64,000 bases of DNA from the NCBI GenBank assembly GCA_021234155.1, contig JAJEKV010000190.1, positions 482,973-546,972 on the forward strand. Direction: 5' to 3'. This document shows positions 54,101 to 64,000 of this stretch, one piece after another. The position numbers and the translations under genes were made by a program. This stretch comes from Isoetes taiwanensis (taxonomy: Eukaryota; Streptophyta; Lycopodiopsida; Isoetales; Isoetaceae). Below the pieces are notes generated by a model that saw only the letters and a list, made by a program, of their open reading frames with translations, searched no databases and had not been told where the DNA came from. The stretch's first letter is position 1; every line of letters starts with the position of its first letter.

Positions 54101-55070
54101 CCATCTGCCCAAATGTCGACACTTTTTGAGCACGCGAGGCGCAACACGCCGAGGTCTAAGTTCTTATTTTTAGACCTCTTTTTTTTCGATTGAAGACCGG
54201 AGCATATTCGTGAGTCGGTTGGATCCTTATCCACACATCATTTGGAGCTTCCATATTGCGTGGATCGCCGCGGCCTTGAAATGAAGGTGTACAATTTGTA
54301 TGCCCCAAATAATTAAAACTTCGTGTGAGTAGAACATCCATACTAACCTCGTTTTTTGAAATTTACAACGTGCATATGGAAATCGAAAAGTCCATTCTCC
54401 TACAATCCATGCTTTTATACATTAAGCAAATTCAAATTTCGAATTGTAGGGGGTGGGAAGCCTGTATTGGGATGAAGTAAAGATTCCAATCTTTGGGTTC
54501 ACATGGACGACTACTTGAGCGTGCTTAAAACCTCGCTTGAACTTGGGTCGAGGCAAAAATTCAGCCCCGTTTTGGAAAATCAGCCCTCGCCAAGATCCAA
54601 CTTGTGTAGCTGATGCAACGCTGAATTTTAATCGATCTTTGACTCAGCTAGAACTTCGGTGAAGGGCCTAAACTTCTCCATGTGAACCACCCATAAAGGC
54701 GTACCCGCTACCCTCTCGAAATGAAAGTCCGATACAAAGCTTCAATCTACACATTCAAATTTTCAAATGTGGAAGGCGGGGAAGCTTGTATGGCCATGGC
54801 CTCTAAATGAAATAAGCGCAAAGAATCGGTGTGGCCACGCTTGGTATCCGACAAACCAAGAGACACGTATGTTGCATCACCGCATCGACAACCAATGAAT
54901 TAAATACATGGCGCCATGAATGCGCGATCCCCTTTATTCCGGGAGAATATTCCAAGTAAATCTGTAATGATGAGATTTTGGTATCCTAGGTGGCATGGGA
55001 AAAAAGGAGCGGAAATATGACATGGAATGGCTGATAGGAGGCCATTTTGAGACCCCAAATCCGCCCTAAT
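51153..55070. mobile_element. 3.9-kb TIR element with internal hairpin units (non-autonomous)
   Basis: Perfect 30-bp inverted ends (51153-51182 and 55041-55070; outer text ATTAGGGCGGATTTGGGGTC), with weaker pairing for another 30 bp. It separates the gag end (VTRSQKVVQEPRVVPIV) from the protease start (KALKGQVLKVSVP) of one gypsy element. I find no clear target duplication. Frames inside (51290-51811, 51396-51860, 53966-54193) resemble no transposase. A Mutator-like or PIF-like origin is possible but not shown. Confidence 0.85.
51980..53581. repeat. Five 67-68-bp hairpin units inside the 3.9-kb element
   Basis: Units at 51980-52047, 52743-52809, 53092-53159, 53288-53355 and 53515-53581 each begin GGATCACACC and mostly continue ATGCGAA. 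They close with TTCGC..GGTGTGATCC or a variant. Length is constant although arms and loop have diverged. The last three units lie about 196-227 bp apart, embedded in a longer direct repeat (AACAAATAAGAAAGTGGATC). Confidence 0.85.
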
Positions 55071-55173
55071 GACTATCGGCACTACTCTTGGTTCTTGAAC
55101 CACCTTTTGTGATCTTGTAACCGCATTTACTTCTCCAATCTCTTCTTCTTATTGAAATGGATCATTCTCCACT

Positions 55174-56605
55174 TCAACAAATCCACAATTTACTATTGAT
55201 TTGCCTTCTCTTGCTTCTTAAGCTCCTCAATAAGAGCTTAACTTGAGGATTATCAATGTACTTTGCATCTTGAATGCGAACATCATTATTAGGAAGAGGT
55301 ACTGATTCAACACTTGCTGCTTTGGTGGATACTTGTTGGTTGCCCATTCTGGTTTCCCATGGATTTTCCAATAAGTACTCTCATCATGCTTGAATTTATC
55401 ACATAACTTGCAATACAAATGAGCCTTACATGAATACCATCCCTGTTTTGGTTGCACCATTTGTGTGGAACCAATTGGAGCTTGTTGGGCAATTGGAGCT
55501 TGTGGTAGCATTGGAACTTGTGGTATGATAGGTGCTGCTTGCATTGGTTGAATAGGAATAGGTGGTGCTTGTTGCATAACAGCAAATACCGGATTGGCCC
55601 TCTCAAAGAACCTCTTCTCTCTACACTCTTGATCATTATGACCCTTGATTTGGCATCTTGAGCAGAATTTCAGCAACCTACATGTAGTATCAGAATGTCC
55701 AATAGACCCACAATACTCACAAGTAATAAACTGAACCTCCTTTGGCTTCTCTCCAATTGTAAGCTTAGAAATGTTGGCTGCAATATCCTCTGTTTTATGC
55801 TCTGGAGCAGCAACTTCATGAATGTATCCCAACTTATCTTCAGCCTTGAGAGCATACTTTTGTGCCTCTAATAATGTTGTAGGCTGTTTAGCCTTCACCT
55901 TATGAGAAATAGCTCGTTTCAGCCCCTTTACATACATGTGAATATCCATTTCATCATTCCTTGCAATCTTCCAATGAACCACGGCTTTGAGAACCGCAAT
56001 GTACCTCTGATTATACTCTCTAATTGATTCATCTTCTTTTTGTGTGAAATTTGTCCACCTTTCCATAGTTTTATCCTTACCATGGACTTCTTGATAATTA
56101 GCAATGAATGCTTCCTTTAATTCCTAATATGTCATGGTATCTGGCTGGGTTTGTGCCCATTCCTCCACTGAATCTTGCAAAGAACTATGAAACTAAAGCA
56201 AGTAATCAGCAGCCGGTAACTTACATTGCTGGCAATACCTCTCAAACTTCACAATATGCTTCAAAGGATCCCGATCCACCAGATCATCAAACTTTGGAAT
56301 CCCCATTGTCTGAAAACCCTATACCATAGGTGGTAATACAACCATCTCTGCCTCTTCTTGGGTCTCTTGAAATTGGAAAACGAAATTGAATCTCCCTTCA
56401 ATTTGAAAAACGAAATTGGATTATCTTCTAGATCGGTAAATGGAATCAAAACCTCCTGGATCTGAGAATTAGACCCCAGATCTGCTCCCAAATCTGAAAA
56501 CGAAATTGAATCTTGATGCAATTTTGAGTCCAAAGATTGACCCACCGGTCCCTTTCTTGTTACGATGGAGCTTGGTGAGATATCCTTCTTACTTCTCTTG
56601 GGCAT
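55174..56605 (-). pseudogene. Ty3/gypsy Gag
   Basis: The likely start is MPKRSKKDIS (56605). The capsid part begins GIPKFDDLVDRDPLKHIVKF and includes DSVEEWAQTQPDTMTY, then ELKEAFIANYQEV and MERWTNFTQKEDESIREYNQ (retrotransposon gag family). Two zinc knuckles follow: CEYCGSIGHSDTTC and CSRCQIKGHNDQEC (C-x2-C-x4-H-x4-C), with a third, altered one (CKLCDKFKHDESTY). A Pro/Gln/Ala-rich spacer lies between. Two in-frame TAG stops break the capsid part (after DYLL and MTY) and the frame shifts near 56290. Gag would package element RNA in the cytoplasm. Confidence 0.88.
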
Positions 56606-56772
56606 AAAACTATGCTCCCCTTGTCAAATTTTGACCCGCAAATCACTTACGGCAAAATCCCCAGAAATTGCTCCTTTCTCAATGGTGTTGTTCTTTACCG
56701 ACGATCACCAATACCAATGGTAACAACTCCTTTTTCAATGGAAATTCCTGCCGATTAATGGTCTGTCGAGCA

Positions 56773-56784
56773 CCGTGGTCGCCA
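56773..56784 (-). promoter_or_regulatory. Putative primer-binding site
   Basis: On the minus strand TGGCGACCACGG starts 3 bp after the presumed LTR end. TGG is the expected first triplet, pairing with the CCA of a tRNA. I cannot say which tRNA. Confidence 0.55.
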
Positions 56785-56787
56785 AAT

Positions 56788-57183
56788 TGTTAGAGTCTAA
56801 ACTCTAACCTGCAAGAAGGATGGAAAACCAATACTCCAAGCTTCAATTTACCAAATCTATGAAATGCACAACATCATCTCCATAGCTAGATCAAGCAAAA
56901 TATTCTCTCTCAATACACCGTCTCTCTGTTCTTCTCTCTGCTCAGATAATATACTGATGATCCTACCTCCTGCACACCACAATGCATACGTGCAAAAATC
57001 CTGCATGCGTGCATGTGCATATATCCCTCCATATACGGTATACAATCTCCTATACCACCTCAATAGTGGTGAGTGTGGTGAGTGTGGTGAGTGATGACTG
57101 TGGTGACCATCCCAACAGCTTGATGTGAGGAGGATAACCATTGGATTTGTATTTTTATTGCCCTCTTACAAATTGGGTCAACA
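56788..57183 (-). repeat. 5' LTR of the second gypsy element
   Basis: On the minus strand it runs from TGTTGACCC (57183) to TCTAACA (56788), giving TGTT...AACA ends and 396 bp. It contains GTG-type repeat text at 57066-57108. No 3' LTR is left in the window, so the boundaries rest on the terminal TG/CA and the following primer site. Confidence 0.6.
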
Positions 57184-59837
57184 TGGGGCTGTTTGACCCC
57201 ATCTTGACTTTGAGCGGACAGATCATATAGATGCATAGAGAATACTCCCCAAATTGTGCTATGATCTAATGGCCACGAAAAATCAAAACATACACCAAAT
57301 GATAGATACCATAATGCTAAATTAGAATTAATGCACTTATGAGCCTAATGACCTTGAGATCCTATAGGGAATGGTTTGCATTGTAGAAATATGTTCACTC
57401 AGAGATTTTCAATTTCAACAAGTTGTCCCCAAAATTTTCCGAGCACTCATTGAGAATTAAATACGGACTTCTTGAGGTTATACAACTAGGACGATGGCGC
57501 AGCGCATGTCCCAGCCATGTTGGCTATGGCCATATGGCTTGAACATAGCAGAACCCATAAGGAAAGATACCCCGCCAAAGGTAGTGGAACATAGATTATC
57601 ATAAGTTCAAAATTAAAGATAAATTATATGTGTGAGAAAAATGCCCCATTCAATAGTTGAACAACGGTCCAGATTTGGCAGAGATAAACGGCCTAGATGG
57701 TGATCCGGGTACTTTGTTTCTATTGGTCTATCACTTTCCCGCCCCCCTACTGTGCTTCCTGAACCATAGCCGATTCTCTTCTTGGCTTTCTTCTTGGCGA
57801 TGATTTCTTGGCGATCTCTCTTCTGGCTTTGGCGGTGGCGCTCATCTTTCTTCTGGCGATGGCACTCAGGTTTGTTTTGCTCCTCTATACCATAGCTGAT
57901 TTCTCTTCTGCCGATTCTTAGCTCAGCTTTCTTCATGGCGATTTCTCTTCTGGTAATGGCGATGGCGCTCAGCTTTCTTCTGGAGATGGCACTTCCTCTT
58001 GTTTATGCCACTATATCTGGTTATTTTATCTCCAAAAATCCATCAGGTCAGATGCTTCAGGTTAGATTGCTACAAACAAATACGGTGGCTGGTTGTCACT
58101 GTGCCTTTTCCTTCCGGAAATGCTTGCGTATAGACTCCTACAATAACGACTATATATTGTCCCTTGCAAGAGCCAACTTTCCTCCTAATGGCGTGATGAT
58201 GAGCAGCAACGTGATAAAGAGCTGGATTGTTGCAGATGAATAAATGCAGGCATCTTTACCTCTCTGCATTAATCTGCTCTTATATTTGATGCATCTCCTT
58301 CTATTCTATTCTGGTAAATCCTTCCTTTCTTTTATCTGTTCTTTCTTTTTTTTTTTTCTTTGGAGTTTAATCCTATCTGATTACCTTATCTATTTTGCAG
58401 AGAGCTCCTTTAGAAGGATGTGTGACTTTTTGGCATTCTTTTGCGCTCTAAGTATCTTCATTAATTGGGGAAAGAGCTGATGCTGGTGTAGCAGAGTTTG
58501 GAGCCGACCCTGGAGATAAACGTCGCATATGCTTTTCCTATTTCTGTTTCAACGAAGTTCTGGCAAAGATATCAAACTGCCTTATTGTTTGTGTGTTGTG
58601 AAAGTGATTATTTTTGAATTTTACTAAGGAAAATACAACAAGCTTTTTTTGAATACATTGAAACTTCTTATGAAGTAAATTTATTTGGAAAAAGAAACTA
58701 AAGAAAACTTGAACTAGTTTGCTCAACTCAGGTGAAACAAAACTAAAGCAAATGTAAACAAGTTTGCTTAAATCAAAAGCGAGGTTGAATTTGATTGCAA
58801 TTTTAAATTATTATGCTTTCATGGAATTGTTTGGGGTCGATTCCCAAAAGGCTTTTTCTAAACATATATAAGGCAGTTGTATTTTTTGTTTGAACCTAAT
58901 ATTTTTTCGCCAGGAAAAAACATAGGAGAGACACGTGTAAATTTTCATTTTAAAAAAAGACTTTAAAAAAAACAAAGCCATTAATAGCCGCTCTGCTCAA
59001 CTCCGACCCTGCTAGGTGCGAGCTCGTGCTAGGTGGCTTCATGTGGCTACAAGCTTTCTTGCTTTGGAAGCAATCCCCTGCTATACTACTCTATGCATTT
59101 GCCGGATCCTGTCTATGCATTTGCCGGATCCTGTTAGTTGTCCTGTGATGCCAACTTGAAAGAGAAAAAAAAAAGCTGCAGAAACGGTGCTAAAAAGCAC
59201 GGTGTCTTTGTCTGACCACGATCTTTTTGTCTGCCTGAAATTTCTTTTTACTGATCGGTCCGGCGAAATTATTGTGCAGCACACTATCTATCGCCAAGCT
59301 AATCCTTTCAAGATAAGCAGCTACGGTGGGCTCTTCCTGATTTGGACTGCGGATTAGGTCAGTAGTAGCTGACCTGCTTACTTGCCCGGCAGCATTTGTT
59401 TTTCACGTTCTCAGCGGTTCGATGTCTGGGATATGGAATTGGAGCTTCTTTTCTTATGGATTGACATTTAGGAAGTACTCAATTCATGTTGTATCATGTT
59501 TTACATAATCATATTCTTAGCTCTGGGTTTGTATTGGACATTCAGCTGACTTCACCGCTGTCAATGTTGGGCGTATCCTTCATCATACAATGGAGGACGA
59601 TAATTTGGAGTCGGATTTGCTGGGAACAGTCCTGAAGCCATCATCTGTAAGAGTGATTCGGAGTTTTAAAAATCCATCTCTTTTTAAATTTTCTCCCAAA
59701 TATCCCCCTCTTTCCGAAGAGGACAATCCATCAGAACACCAAGAAAAGAGCTCCAAGGGACCCCCTTAGCACCCATTTCCATTCCAACTCATCCCAAGAG
59801 TTTTATAAGGTATTCTAGCCGCAGGCTATTACCCTGG
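57184..59837. other. Intergenic, no confident gene
   Basis: 57740-58020 repeats TTCTTGGCGAT and TCTTCTGGCGATGGCG phrases. The open frame 57935-58243 (102 codons) partly reads through them and has no recognisable product. 58320-58420 looks like an intron (T-rich, ending TTTTGCAG). 59095-59130 duplicates a CTATGCATTTGCCGGATCCTG phrase. This might be the 5' side of the glycosyltransferase gene. Confidence 0.4.
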
Positions 59838-61157
59838 TTGATCCATGCGGCCTTCTTTTTTCTGTGTAGAAAGAACCCAGATGAAGAAATGACGTTGTTA
59901 GGTTCCAAGTTTGAAAAGGATGAGGAGCTTAGACAGCTTATAGATTTTAAAGCGTTTTCTCTCATGAGAAATGTAAATGTTGGCAATCAGATGGCAGATG
60001 CAGCCACTGTTCTGAATGGTAGCTTAAATAAGAATGGCTCGCATTTGGGCGAATGGGCCAAGGATTGGTTATGGAGTGGAAAAGAAGATGGATTATATCA
60101 GCCCATCTTGCATGGACAGCCAAGCAAGCAGAAAAAATACCTAAATGTAGATAGACAGAAATCATTGCAAGTCTGGAGACAATTGAGGTTCCCAATTTCA
60201 CTCAACTGAGACCTGAGGAATTGGAGGCATTACAAGAGAAATATTTTCACTTGGAAAGTATGTTGAACCATATGATACTTTGGATAAGCAGGTATTGGGT
60301 ACTTCAGAACGCATTATTTGCAAAATGGATAGTAAATTTGCCAAGGTCGTTAGAGGCAAATCAGTGGTTGTACTTTTTCATGAATTATCCATGACAGGAA
60401 GCCCTTTGTCAATGTTGGAATTGGAAGAGGAAGCAAAAAGCTGTGGGGCAAAGGTCTCTGCCATTATATTAATTATGAATGGAGGACTCCTGAGTGTAAT
60501 CCTAAAGAAGGGCATTTCCCTGATCAGAGGTAAAAGCGCTTCTAGTTGGCGGGCTGCAGCAAGAGCAGATATTGTGGTGGATGGCTCTTCAGTTTGTGCT
60601 TCATGGATTGGTAAGCTCTTTTCTCCCTTTTATTAATTTTCCTACTTTCCTACCTTGCAAATATGCCATCAAATCTTTTAAAAATTTGTTTGCGTACATA
60701 TAGATACACAATTTGCTTATTTATCCCTTAAATCATGTTAGATGGGCGTTGTTCAGCTAATGTATTTGTCTGGTTTTCTGCAGAAAAATATTTTTTATCG
60801 TATAGAAAGGGAAGAAACCGAATTGGGTAATAGAGAATGGAAAAGAGTACTTTGATCACTCTAAACGTATGCTAAGGAAAGTGGCAGCTTTAGTATTTCT
60901 ATCGGAGATTCAAGCGAAGCAATGGCAGGAATGGAGCAGACAGGAGGGCAAAACTTTACCATCCAAGTTTCACATTGTTGGTCTTGCTGTGAATGATAAG
61001 ATAGCTTCGGCAGCTGAACTAGAGCTAATTAACAATCCTAATGAGAAGAGAAGGAAGATGGCCCTGATGCATGATCAAGTACGGAGCGACATGGGATTAG
61101 AACCAGAGGGTATGCTCTTTGCATCTTTGAGCAGCATAAATCCTGGGAAGGGTCAGC
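59838..61157 (+). pseudogene. Plant glycosyltransferase (GT family 1-like) gene remnant, 3' end lost
   Basis: Two exons are clear. Exon at about 60254-60610: LDKQVLGTSERIICKMDSKF, SVVVLFHELSMTGSPLSMLE, SCGAKVSAI and ADIVVDGSSVCASWI, ending at GTAAGC. Exon from 60784 (after TTTTCTGCAG): ENGKEYFDHSKRMLRKV, ALVFLSEIQAKQWQEW and MLFASLSSINPGKGQL. These match, from memory, a conserved plant family of putative glycosyltransferases (HELSMTGAPLSM and SSINPTKGQL are its hallmarks), with the same residue order. A further open frame 59838-60209 may be an upstream exon. Similarity ends after KGQL near 61157, where a minus-strand gypsy fragment begins, so the donor-sugar-binding half is missing. Frame breaks near 60790-60830 also suggest decay. 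Confidence 0.75.
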
Positions 61158-62900
61158 TGAGTATACTGACCGAAGACAATACTTGATTACAAAATCAATG
61201 CATGATAATACTGCGTATGCCACTAGGCTGGCCAGCGGTTGAGGACTTAAACGGACTGAAAATGTTTCAGATTTTAATGATCAGTATAGATTGTGGCCTT
61301 ACGAGGGGATCCTTCAAGGAAACATCTCCACTCCCTAAAAGAATCAACTATCGCCAAAAGTTCCTTATCATAAATTGAATAATTGATTTCTGTAGTTTGG
61401 AACTTCCGAGAATGAGGCACTTAGATGCAATTCATGATCAACCCCCACATCTGACAAGATACTACCAAGATCAAAATTAGACACATCTGCTCTAATAACG
61501 TAGGACGAGAAAGTAATAAAAGCACTTTTCGCTTCAACTGTCCATTTTAAAAGGTGTGTCATTCATGGTGAGATACATGAAAGGAAGTGTGACCTCTAAA
61601 TAGCCCTAGATAAATTGACGATATAGATTGAAAAATCCAAGAAAGCACTAGATTTCTTGATCCGAAGAATTTGTTTTCCATTTAGAACATGCCAAGATTC
61701 ATGAAGACTCCTCGAATAGTGATGCAATAAACAAGAAACTCTATATTTCCTACTCAAGCTGATATTTATCAAGCTTAGCATACAGTCCATGCTCGTAAAG
61801 CTTCTGGAAAACTGGATGAACATGTCTCCCATGTTCTTCGAGAGTTTTATAATAAATATGAATATTATTTATGACGAAAAGATCACAGAACACATCATTT
61901 GCCATATGCTGGAAGACTATTGGGGCAATGATAAACCCAAAAGGTATAATAGTATATTCGAAATGGACATGTGGGTATGTTGAATCTTGAAAAACCATGG
62001 GTTCCCAATTTCGAAGGAATTCCTGCCGAGATTATGAATCCAGCCGTAGGTGCCTCTACATAAGCTTCGGATGACTGGATATGAACTGGTATCATAGGCG
62101 CTTTAACTGGGAGAGAAGCAGGAGAGGCGATCCGTGGCGAGATTTGGCGCCGCGCACTAAATCTTGTGGTTAATAATATTTGTATATCGGTTGTTCCCGT
62201 TCCGGAGGAAATAGGTGAAATATCTGAAAGCATGGACACGGATCCCAGTGATATAAATAAGATTAATCGTTGTGAAATAGCACATACCTTGGAGTTGATC
62301 CAACAACTCCAAGATCAAAAGAAATAGATATCAATTTGGCATGATAATTTTGTTGAGACTCCGATAATCAACAACCAATTGCAAAGAATTATCCTTCTTA
62401 CTGACAAAGAAAATAGGTGCCCTAGGAGTGATGTGAATGGTGAATGAAACCCATAGCTAGATTCTTTTCAATATAATCACGCGAAACCTCCAACTCAGCA
62501 GGTGATAGACCATAGATAGAACTATACGACAATATAGTCTCGGGTTATATCGATAAAACAATCATATGGCATTGCTTTAGAAGCTTGCTAGCTTTGACTT
62601 TGTCAAAAATATTAGAAAAATCATTGTATTTATCTAGGAGCATTGAAGCAGATTTTATCGATACAGAGTTAGTTACCGACTGAACCTGGACTGCAAATAC
62701 TGAAGTGGGATCTCGCCTTCTAGATTTAATATACTCCTAAAGAGAGAGCTTTGAGATATGGAACTAAGGACGTGATTGAGAGGAAGAAGTCTCCACAAAA
62801 ATAGAAACCTAGATAAGAGCAGCAGTAGAGATAGAAACGGGAATAGGAACATGAATAGAGTAATGTTTGGAGGTTTCACCTATATGTATATTGCATATGC
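61158..62900 (-). mobile_element. Ty3/gypsy RT-RNase H fragment, degenerate, inserted in the glycosyltransferase gene
   Basis: Read on the minus strand: KAMPYDCFIDITRDY (about 62575), RAPIFFVSKKDNSLQLVVDY (about 62430-62370), FEYTIIPFGFIIAPIVFQHM and FQKLYEHGLYAKLDKYQLE (61960-61750), ADVSNFDLGSIL (about 61480), then INYSIYDKELLAIVDSFREW (about 61385-61325) and TIYTDH (about 61290). This is the usual order of gypsy RT then RNase H. Frames shift often, and 62000-62330 is partly scrambled. The left border coincides with the loss of the glycosyltransferase frame. No LTR was found. Confidence 0.8.
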
Positions 62901-64000
62901 CACTTATAAAGATGGGGTCAAATAAAAATTCCTTATTTAATACATTCACAGAAAACCGTTTTCATATATCCCATCCATCCCTTCAGATGTATACCCCCGA
63001 AAATATTTCTATATATTTAAGACGAGAAACTAGTAAAGTTTTGTACATATTCTTTGTCCATCATCAACTTTTTTATATAGTTTTGTACATATTCGATACT
63101 CCTATATTTTCATACAACTAATCTATACTTATCAAGTGTGCGTACGACAATCCTTGCTTTTGAAACTCTATAACAGTTATCACGTACGATGAACAAACAT
63201 TATAGTCTCTCATGGAAGCACCTGACGATAACCATAGACATATCAGATGTTGTTTGACTAGGTCTAATTGCAGTCCATATCTCTGACCAATCTGTATTCT
63301 TTGTCATTGTGATGAATAAAGTTGGTCGGCCCTTTGTTGTAGAAAGTGTTAATGCATCGGTAGCTTACACAGAACACTACCTCTTACATCCTAAGAATGA
63401 TGCGGGCAAAATAACATCATTCTGGCTGTTATTATCTCTTTTAAAATAATCTTCTTCATAGTGTGCTCTTCTATTTTAAAAGACCAGTATCCTAAAGTAA
63501 TTTACTTGAGCATCTTTGACTCTGAATTCTTTTTGGATACATATACGTACCAATACTAATAAAAATCCCTTAAACGTATTTGTTGATGTTACTTACGCAC
63601 TATAAACATGCATCCCTCTTGAGTCATGTGCAGGAATTGGGACATTATGTACAGAATCTGGGACATGAACTAAAGTAGAGACGGGAACATGATTAGGACT
63701 CAGAGCAAAAACATGAACTGAAACATGGACATAAACGGGAACAAGGGCGGGGAAGGAATAAAAAACCAATAATAGTGCATGGATTTAGCTTAAGGGCAAG
63801 AAATGCACTAGAGCTGATCTAAAATGCCAGTCTATCTGGGGGTTATGCCACTCAAGCCAGAGAAGATCCAAAACCACTGGGAACCAAATAATTTATAATG
63901 TTAAGGTCCTATCCATGGAATCAATCACTAGAGATTGGTCCTGGAATGTCATATTCTGATCTTGATTTTCATGGGCTATAATTTGTACATCATCTAGCTC
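62901..64000. other. AT-rich, no gene seen
   Basis: No coding signal. 63640-63760 repeats a GGGAAC/GGACATGAAC-like phrase (ACATGAACTGAAACATGGACAT and variants), also seen briefly at 62830-62860. Confidence 0.45.

Larger units (their letters stand above)
46618..57183 (-). mobile_element. Second Ty3/gypsy element, nested insertions, truncated in RT
   Basis: Minus-strand order: 5' LTR (57183-56788), primer-binding site, gag (56605-55174), protease (51152-50079), RNase H (47689-47176), a His-rich linker and the start of reverse transcriptase (46985-46618). It is interrupted by a 3.9-kb TIR element (51153-55070) and a Helitron (47690-50078). The rest of RT, integrase and the 3' LTR are missing. 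The RT text (DVLARNYKELKGIPPEVVVH) is clearly Ty3/gypsy. An RNase H before RT is not the usual order. Confidence 0.85.

Noticed and set aside
51153-55070. hAT or PIF/Harbinger assignment of the 3.9-kb TIR element
   Set aside because: No 8-bp or TWA target duplication could be found and no transposase is encoded.

Overview
The window reads as nuclear DNA of a land plant with a large, repeat-filled genome. The evidence is plant-type Ty3/gypsy retrotransposons (one a chromovirus), a plant Helitron, an intronless AT-hook/PPC (AHL) gene and the remains of a plant glycosyltransferase gene. I cannot name the species. A fern or another seed-free plant is a guess from the mix of LINEs and DNA transposons. 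Only one gene, the AHL gene at 15975-16796, looks intact.

Layout. 1-4299: 3' two thirds of a decayed Ty3/gypsy chromovirus and its 3' LTR. 4300-15570: gene-poor DNA with a foldback element, tandem duplications and GATA microsatellites. 15573-16796: AHL gene with a TATA box. 19668-41570: a patchwork of tandem and segmental duplications. It carries two LINEs, each lying in a (GA)n tract. LINE A (23483-24572 and 32760-about 33120) is split by an 8.19-kb terminal-inverted-repeat (TIR) element at 24573-32759. 36073-36650: an array of about 68-bp palindromic repeats. 46618-57183: a second Ty3/gypsy element on the minus strand, interrupted by a Helitron (47690-50078) and by a 3.9-kb TIR element (51153-55070). 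59838-61157: remains of a glycosyltransferase gene, cut off by a third gypsy fragment (61158-about 62900).

The most unusual object is the 8.19-kb element. Its left gene (minus strand) has motifs of a DDE-like transposase (DGMDQ, QLDN..RENKN, GHTHDQIDQ). Its right gene (plus strand) has a ParB-like domain followed by motifs X and I of a beta-class N4/N6 amino-methyltransferase. The two genes diverge from a shared centre that holds eight near-perfect palindromes (core GTGTATTCCGGAATACAC) spaced about 41 bp apart. A 941-bp hAT-like element with an 8-bp target duplication sits in the methyltransferase exon. Both genes are broken here, so this is a fossil copy. It points to a family of eukaryotic DNA transposons that carries a bacterial-type ParB-methyltransferase.

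The second gypsy element is also odd. Once the Helitron is discounted, an RNase H domain lies between protease and reverse transcriptase in one reading frame. The 3.9-kb TIR element carries five hairpin units of 67-68 bp. Three arrays of palindromes with unrelated sequences therefore occur in one window.
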